From positions 2,232,001 to 2,296,000 of the forward strand of contig NZ_CP085135.1 of assembly GCF_020616515.1 (NCBI RefSeq): a stretch of DNA of 64,000 nucleotides, in the 5' to 3' direction. The number at the start of each line of letters is the position of its first letter. Position 1 is the stretch's first letter. The stretch comes from Mesorhizobium sp. PAMC28654 (GTDB lineage Bacteria; Pseudomonadota; Alphaproteobacteria; Rhizobiales; Rhizobiaceae). The notes below the pieces were generated by a model. It ran no database searches. It saw only the letters and a program-made list of their open reading frames with translations, and was not told the DNA's origin. Made by a program: the position numbers and the translations under genes. Shown here one piece after another: positions 60,573-64,000 of this stretch.

Positions 60573-61559
60573 GTGGAAAATCATTCGCTTATCCAACGCC
60601 TGATCGCGCGGCCTGAATTCGGGCCTTTCGTGCTCCTCGTCGTCGAGATCACCGTGTTCTGGAGCTTCAATCACGACTTCCTGTCGCCGCAGAACATCTC
60701 AAACACGCTGGCCTTCACCGTCGAGCTCGGCCTGATCGCGCTGGCCATGACGCTGCTGATGACATCGGGCGAATTCGACCTGTCGGTCGGCTCGCTGTTC
60801 GGCTTCTCGCCGGTGCTCATGTGGACGCTGTTCAACAGCGGCCTCACCTCGCTTGAGGTAGGCTTCTTCGTCGCCTTGCTGGTCGCCGCCTTCATCGGAC
60901 TGGTCAATGGCTGGTTCGTGACGCAGTTGAAAATCCCCTCCTTCCTGGTGACGCTCGGTATGCTGCTGGTCGTACGCGGGACCGCCCTGTTCGTGACCGA
61001 CGGTTTTCCGCAACGTACCTGGAGCGCCGAAGGCAGCTGGCTCGCCGAGATACTGGTCGGCGATTTCTTCATCGGGCCATTCCGTATCTACATGTCGCTG
61101 TTCTGGTTCATCGCCGCGGCGATCGCGCTTGGTTACGTGCTGACGCAGAGCCGTATCGGCAACTGGATCCAGGCGGCCGGCGGCAACCCCAGCGCGGCAC
61201 GGGCGCGCGGCGTCAACGTCAACGGCGTCAAGATCGGCCTGTTCATCCTGTCGTCGGTCATGGCCTCGCTAGCCGGCGTCATCTCCTCGCTGCGCACCTC
61301 GGCGGCCAACCCCAACAGCGGCACTGGCTACGAACTGGAAGTCATCGCCATGGTGGTGATCGGCGGCACCGCGCTGACCGGCGGACGCGGCACGATTATC
61401 GGCACCGTGCTCGGCATCCTGATCCTGCGCGTGATGCGCAACGGCATCGTGCTGATCGGCGTGCCGGGCCTTGCCTACAACATCTTCATCGGCGCCATCA
61501 TCCTTGGCATGATGGCGCTCCACTCATGGCTGGAACGCCGGCATCAGGCAGGGACTTGA
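60573..61559 (+). CDS. Sugar ABC transporter permease, FrcC-like
   Basis: A GTG at 60573 starts 328 residues. TSGEFDLSVGSLFGFSPVLM and VIGGTALTGGRGTIIGTVLG are the BPD_transp_2 landmarks; the usual GGIDLSVG is SGEFDLSVG. About ten membrane segments. It is 120 bp after the binding-protein gene and 3 bp before the ATPase gene. Confidence 0.91.
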   Translation: MENHSLIQRLIARPEFGPFVLLVVEITVFWSFNHDFLSPQNISNTLAFTVELGLIALAMTLLMTSGEFDLSVGSLFGFSPVLMWTLFNSGLTSLEVGFFVALLVAAFIGLVNGWFVTQLKIPSFLVTLGMLLVVRGTALFVTDGFPQRTWSAEGSWLAEILVGDFFIGPFRIYMSLFWFIAAAIALGYVLTQSRIGNWIQAAGGNPSAARARGVNVNGVKIGLFILSSVMASLAGVISSLRTSAANPNSGTGYELEVIAMVVIGGTALTGGRGTIIGTVLGILILRVMRNGIVLIGVPGLAYNIFIGAIILGMMALHSWLERRHQAGT

Positions 61560-61562
61560 ACC

Positions 61563-62357
61563 ATGGCCGAGCCACTCATCCGCATGACGAACATCCGCAA
61601 GTCCTATGGGCGCGTGCAGGCGCTTGAGGATGCCAATTTCCATGTCAACGAGAGGGAGATTGTCGGCCTGCTCGGCGACAACGGTGCCGGCAAGTCGACG
61701 CTGATCAAGGTCTTGTCGGGCGCCGTGCCGCTGACCAGCGGCGATATCTTCATTCGCGGCAAGAAAGTGAACCTGCGCAGCACCAGCGACGCCATTGCCC
61801 ACGGCATCGAGACCATCTACCAGGACTCGGCGCTGGTGACGCAATTGTCGATCGCCCGCAATTTGTTCCTCGGGCGCGAGCCGATCAAACCACCGCGCTT
61901 CCTGAACCGCATGGACCAGGAGACGATGAACATGGTGGCCCGCGACCTGCTCAAGCAGGTCGGCATCTCCAAGAATATCCCGCCGACGACGCCGATCGGC
62001 TCGCTCTCGGGCGGCGAGCGGCAGGCCGTGGCGATCGCGCGCGCCATGCATTTCGACAGCGACCTCATCATTCTTGACGAGCCGACCAACAATCTCGGCG
62101 TCGCCGAGACGCAAGGCGTGCTGAGTTTCGTGCGCAACGCCCGCGATTCCGGCCATTCCTGCATCTTCATCGCGCACAATATCCACCATGTCTTCCAGGT
62201 GGTCGACCGCATCGTCGTCATGCGTCGGGGCAAGGTGGTCGCCGATGATATCGACCCGAAGAAGACCAGCGTCGCCGAAGTTGAACGGATCATCACCGGC
62301 ATGTCCGACAAGGAAATTCACGACGCGGTAGTCGAAGGCACGCAGCCGACAGGCTGA
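61563..62357 (+). CDS. Sugar ABC transporter ATPase, single-domain (FrcA-like)
   Basis: The 264-residue protein is one complete nucleotide-binding domain: Walker A GDNGAGKSTLIK (about 40), signature LSGGERQAVAIARAM, Walker B LIILDEPTNNLG and switch His in IFIAHNIHHVF. The single-domain form, with FAH replaced by IAH and NNLGV after the Walker B, is that of FrcA rather than the fused RbsA types elsewhere in this window. It lies 3 bp after the permease and 6 bp before a LacI gene. Confidence 0.92.
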   Translation: MAEPLIRMTNIRKSYGRVQALEDANFHVNEREIVGLLGDNGAGKSTLIKVLSGAVPLTSGDIFIRGKKVNLRSTSDAIAHGIETIYQDSALVTQLSIARNLFLGREPIKPPRFLNRMDQETMNMVARDLLKQVGISKNIPPTTPIGSLSGGERQAVAIARAMHFDSDLIILDEPTNNLGVAETQGVLSFVRNARDSGHSCIFIAHNIHHVFQVVDRIVVMRRGKVVADDIDPKKTSVAEVERIITGMSDKEIHDAVVEGTQPTG

Positions 62358-62363
62358 AGACCC

Positions 62364-63386
62364 ATGAAAGCCACCGTCTCGGACATCGCCAGGAACTGCG
62401 GTCTTTCGACCGCCACGGTCGATCGCGTGCTCAACAACCGGCCGGGCGCCAGTGCCGCCAACCGGCAGCGCGTGATGGAGGCCGCCAAGCAACTCGGTTA
62501 TCTGCCGGTCGCGGATCAGGTGACGCTGCCCTCTCGACCCGCCCATCTCGAATTCTTCCTGCCCATCGGCAGCAATGCCTTCATGATGGATCTGGCTGGT
62601 CATATCGAGGACTATGCGGCGCGCCTGCCTCTTGTCGCCTCCTGCCGCATCCACAATCTCGCCGGCATTTCACCGAGCGCGCTGCAGGCCGCCGTCGAGA
62701 ACCTGTCATTGCGCGCCAATGGCGTCGGTGTCATCGCGGTCGATCATCCGCGAACGCGCAACATCCTGCGCGAGATCGTCGAAGCCGGCATTCGTCTGGT
62801 GACGATGATATCCGACGTGCCCGCCGCGCCTCGCTCCGCCTATGTCGGCATTGATAACCGCGTTGCCGGCCGCACGGCTGCCCTCATGATGGGGCGCTTC
62901 CTCGGTGGCCGCTCCGGGCATCTGGCAATGGTCGTCGGATCACGCTCCTATCGCGGCCACGAGGAGCGCGAAATGGGCTTCCGCTCCGTGCTCAGCGAGG
63001 AGTTCCCGCAACTGACGGTAACCAGCGCCGTCGAGATCAACGACGAGCCGGAAATCAGCTACACCGCGACCATGAAGGCGCTGCACAATGAACCGGAACT
63101 GCTTGGCATCTACTGCGTTGGCGCCGGACGTTCCGGCGTGGCAAAGGCGCTTCGGGAAGCGAGGCCACAGAGGAAGCCTGTTTTCATCTGCCACGATCTG
63201 ACCAGGGAAACGCGTGGCTACCTTGTTGACGACCTGCTCGATGTCGTCATCGACCAGAACGCGCGGCTGATCGCCGAACAGTCGGTCATCCGCCTGTTGG
63301 GCTCAATTGCGTCTTCGGCGCCGTACCTGACCAGGAAATTCATTGAGCCACGCCTGATCTTGAAGGAGAATGTCCCGGTGCAGTGA
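62364..63386 (+). CDS. LacI-family regulator of the FrcBCA-like operon
   Basis: ATG at 62364 gives 340 residues starting MKATVSDIARNCGLSTATVD with RVLNNRPGASAA, a LacI HTH and hinge. The effector domain is ribose-binding-like (YVGIDNRVAGRTAALMMGRF, GIYCVGAGRSGVAKALREA). As the last gene of the transporter operon it is a likely local autorepressor. Its targets need not be the TGRAACGWT sites of the 19-41 kb block, none of which is visible at the promoter of this operon. Confidence 0.9.
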   Translation: MKATVSDIARNCGLSTATVDRVLNNRPGASAANRQRVMEAAKQLGYLPVADQVTLPSRPAHLEFFLPIGSNAFMMDLAGHIEDYAARLPLVASCRIHNLAGISPSALQAAVENLSLRANGVGVIAVDHPRTRNILREIVEAGIRLVTMISDVPAAPRSAYVGIDNRVAGRTAALMMGRFLGGRSGHLAMVVGSRSYRGHEEREMGFRSVLSEEFPQLTVTSAVEINDEPEISYTATMKALHNEPELLGIYCVGAGRSGVAKALREARPQRKPVFICHDLTRETRGYLVDDLLDVVIDQNARLIAEQSVIRLLGSIASSAPYLTRKFIEPRLILKENVPVQ

Positions 63387-63509
63387 TATCGAGGCTCGCG
63401 ACCATTGGTCGACTTTTGAGCTAGCCGGCATCTCATTTCACACGCGGCCTGACGACCATTCCCTTAGGTGATCCGGCAAATCTGCACAGCAGCCATGCAA
63501 CATCCGCGA
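63387..63509. other. Spacer before small RNA, no gene seen
   Basis: About 120 bp after the LacI stop hold no reading frame with family features. CGACCATTGGTCG (63399-63411) is a short imperfect palindrome near the LacI stop and could be the end of the preceding operon. Confidence 0.4.
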
Positions 63510-63538
63510 TTGCCGAATCATTGGGCAATGGGTAGTTT
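63510..63538 (+). promoter_or_regulatory. Putative promoter of the small RNA
   Basis: TTGCCG (63510-63515) and TAGTTT (63533-63538) are 17 bp apart. The predicted start, about 63545, coincides with the first base of hairpin 1. Confidence 0.5.
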
Positions 63539-63544
63539 GACCGT

Positions 63545-63658
63545 GTTGGCCATCTACTCCTCCCAGATGCGATGCCAACGCTGAATGGGGCGCACCTCCT
63601 CCCGCGTCACATTCGAAATCGAGCCCGCTGCCACCTCCTCCCGGCAGCGGGCTTTTTT
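63545..63658 (+). ncRNA. αr14/NfeR1-type ('cuckoo') small RNA
   Basis: Three successive hairpins each carry the anti-Shine-Dalgarno motif CTCCTCCC in the loop. Hairpin 1 is 63545-63579 (GTTGGC/GCCAAC outer stem, loop ACTCCTCCC), hairpin 2 is 63583-63614 (GAATG/CATTC outer stem, loop ACCTCCTCCC), and hairpin 3 is 63623-63652 (GCCCGCTGCC/GGCAGCGGGC, loop ACCTCCTCCC) followed by six T residues. Hairpin 3 is a Rho-independent terminator. The total of about 114 nt, the three repeated loops and the terminal hairpin match the αr14/NfeR1 family of rhizobial trans-acting RNAs, which bind ribosome sites of transport mRNAs. The structure was drawn by eye. Confidence 0.82.
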
Positions 63659-63757
63659 CATTCCGGCAAATTACAAATGTTGAGATGCAGCCTGCGGCAG
63701 CGCTGTGGCGCGAGGCCGGTAGCCACGCCCCAGACAAACTCGCCTTGACGTTGAGCG

Positions 63758-64000
63758 TTAACTTGCCGTGGCGCCCCTGAACGACGCAATGAGACCTTCC
63801 GCCATGCGGACAAACTGGGCGCTGGGACCTTCCGTCCCGACGCTTTGAACACTGACACGGGCGCCTTCAAGCAGAAGCGACAGCGTATCGGCAAGCAGTT
63901 CGGCCTGGCCGATGCCGGCATCCCGGCACAGCGTTACCAGGCGATCACGCTGCGCCTCCTTGAGTTCCTTGATCACACGTCTGGCTGGATGATCCGTGTC
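63758..64000 (-). CDS. TetR-type regulator, C-terminal fragment
   Basis: The frame is open past the right edge, so about 80 C-terminal residues are present, with VIKELKEAQRDRLVTLCRDA and LLADTLSLLLEGARVSVQSV. The pattern 'aelLAdtlslLleGarv' near the end is typical of the ligand-binding half of TetR regulators. The HTH part lies outside. It is convergent with the small RNA, and its stop codon is at 63758. Target and ligand cannot be named. Confidence 0.7.
   Translation of the reverse strand, partial: DTDHPARRVIKELKEAQRDRLVTLCRDAGIGQAELLADTLSLLLEGARVSVQSVGTEGPSAQFVRMAEGLIASFRGATAS

Overview
The window reads as a piece of chromosome from a Mesorhizobium-like member of the Rhizobiales. This rests on the high-GC coding style, a bacA/sbmA-type gene, der next to a YfgM-like gene, rhizobial-type promoters (TTGAC-N17-TATA-like), short intergenic palindromes of the rhizobial kind, an alphaproteobacterial LexA box (GAAC-N7-GAAC), and an αr14/NfeR1-type small RNA with anti-Shine-Dalgarno loops near the right end. 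No tRNA, rRNA, insertion sequence, CRISPR array or phage gene was found. Most of the window is accessory catabolic DNA rich in sugar and polyamine transporters.

Left part (1-10.8 kb): a LysR fragment, der, a YfgM-like membrane protein, a secreted polysaccharide deacetylase, bacA, an MFS exporter divergent from a LysR regulator, an M29 aminopeptidase, a DUF488 protein, an ArsC/Spx-like protein and a 2'-5' RNA ligase-like protein with a perfect SOS box in front. Two decayed genes lie here: a frameshifted small ORF (6300-6522) and a truncated, frameshifted SRPBCC gene (9870-10063).

Polyamine block (10.8-18.3 kb, minus strand): an FAD-dependent amine oxidoreductase, two permeases, a periplasmic binding protein, an XRE-cupin regulator, an ATPase and an aldehyde dehydrogenase form a putrescine/spermidine-type uptake and oxidation operon. 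Two identical TTTCA-N6-TGAAA palindromes sit in front of the oxidoreductase and the first permease.

Sugar-acid block (18.5-44.7 kb): two ribose-type ABC transporters, a LacI regulator, two enolase-superfamily sugar-acid dehydratases, an SMP-30 lactonase, an FAH-family enzyme, four SDR dehydrogenases, a decarboxylating tartrate/isopropylmalate dehydrogenase relative, an amidohydrolase, and VOC and EthD proteins. It runs on into CoA chemistry: an acyl-CoA ligase, E1 alpha and beta of a 2-oxoacid dehydrogenase, a free-standing lipoyl domain, a double-hotdog (mesaconyl-CoA hydratase-like) dehydratase and a frameshifted family III CoA-transferase. At least seven near-identical LacI-type sites (core TGRAACGWT) lie mostly on the promoters of this block. 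This suggests one regulon carrying a composite sugar-acid to acyl-CoA route, and it is the best candidate here for an undescribed system.

Right part (44.7-64 kb): an AceE-like homodimeric 2-oxoacid dehydrogenase E1 divergent from an Lrp/AsnC regulator. Then comes an RpiR regulator with its likely targets: an SDR, a mannitol dehydrogenase-type polyol dehydrogenase, a Gfo/Idh/MocA oxidoreductase, and an ABC transporter with two permeases. Two further Gfo/Idh/MocA genes read leftward, and a fructose-type (FrcBCA-like) ABC transporter with its own LacI regulator follows. The small RNA and the C-terminal part of a TetR-type regulator close the window.
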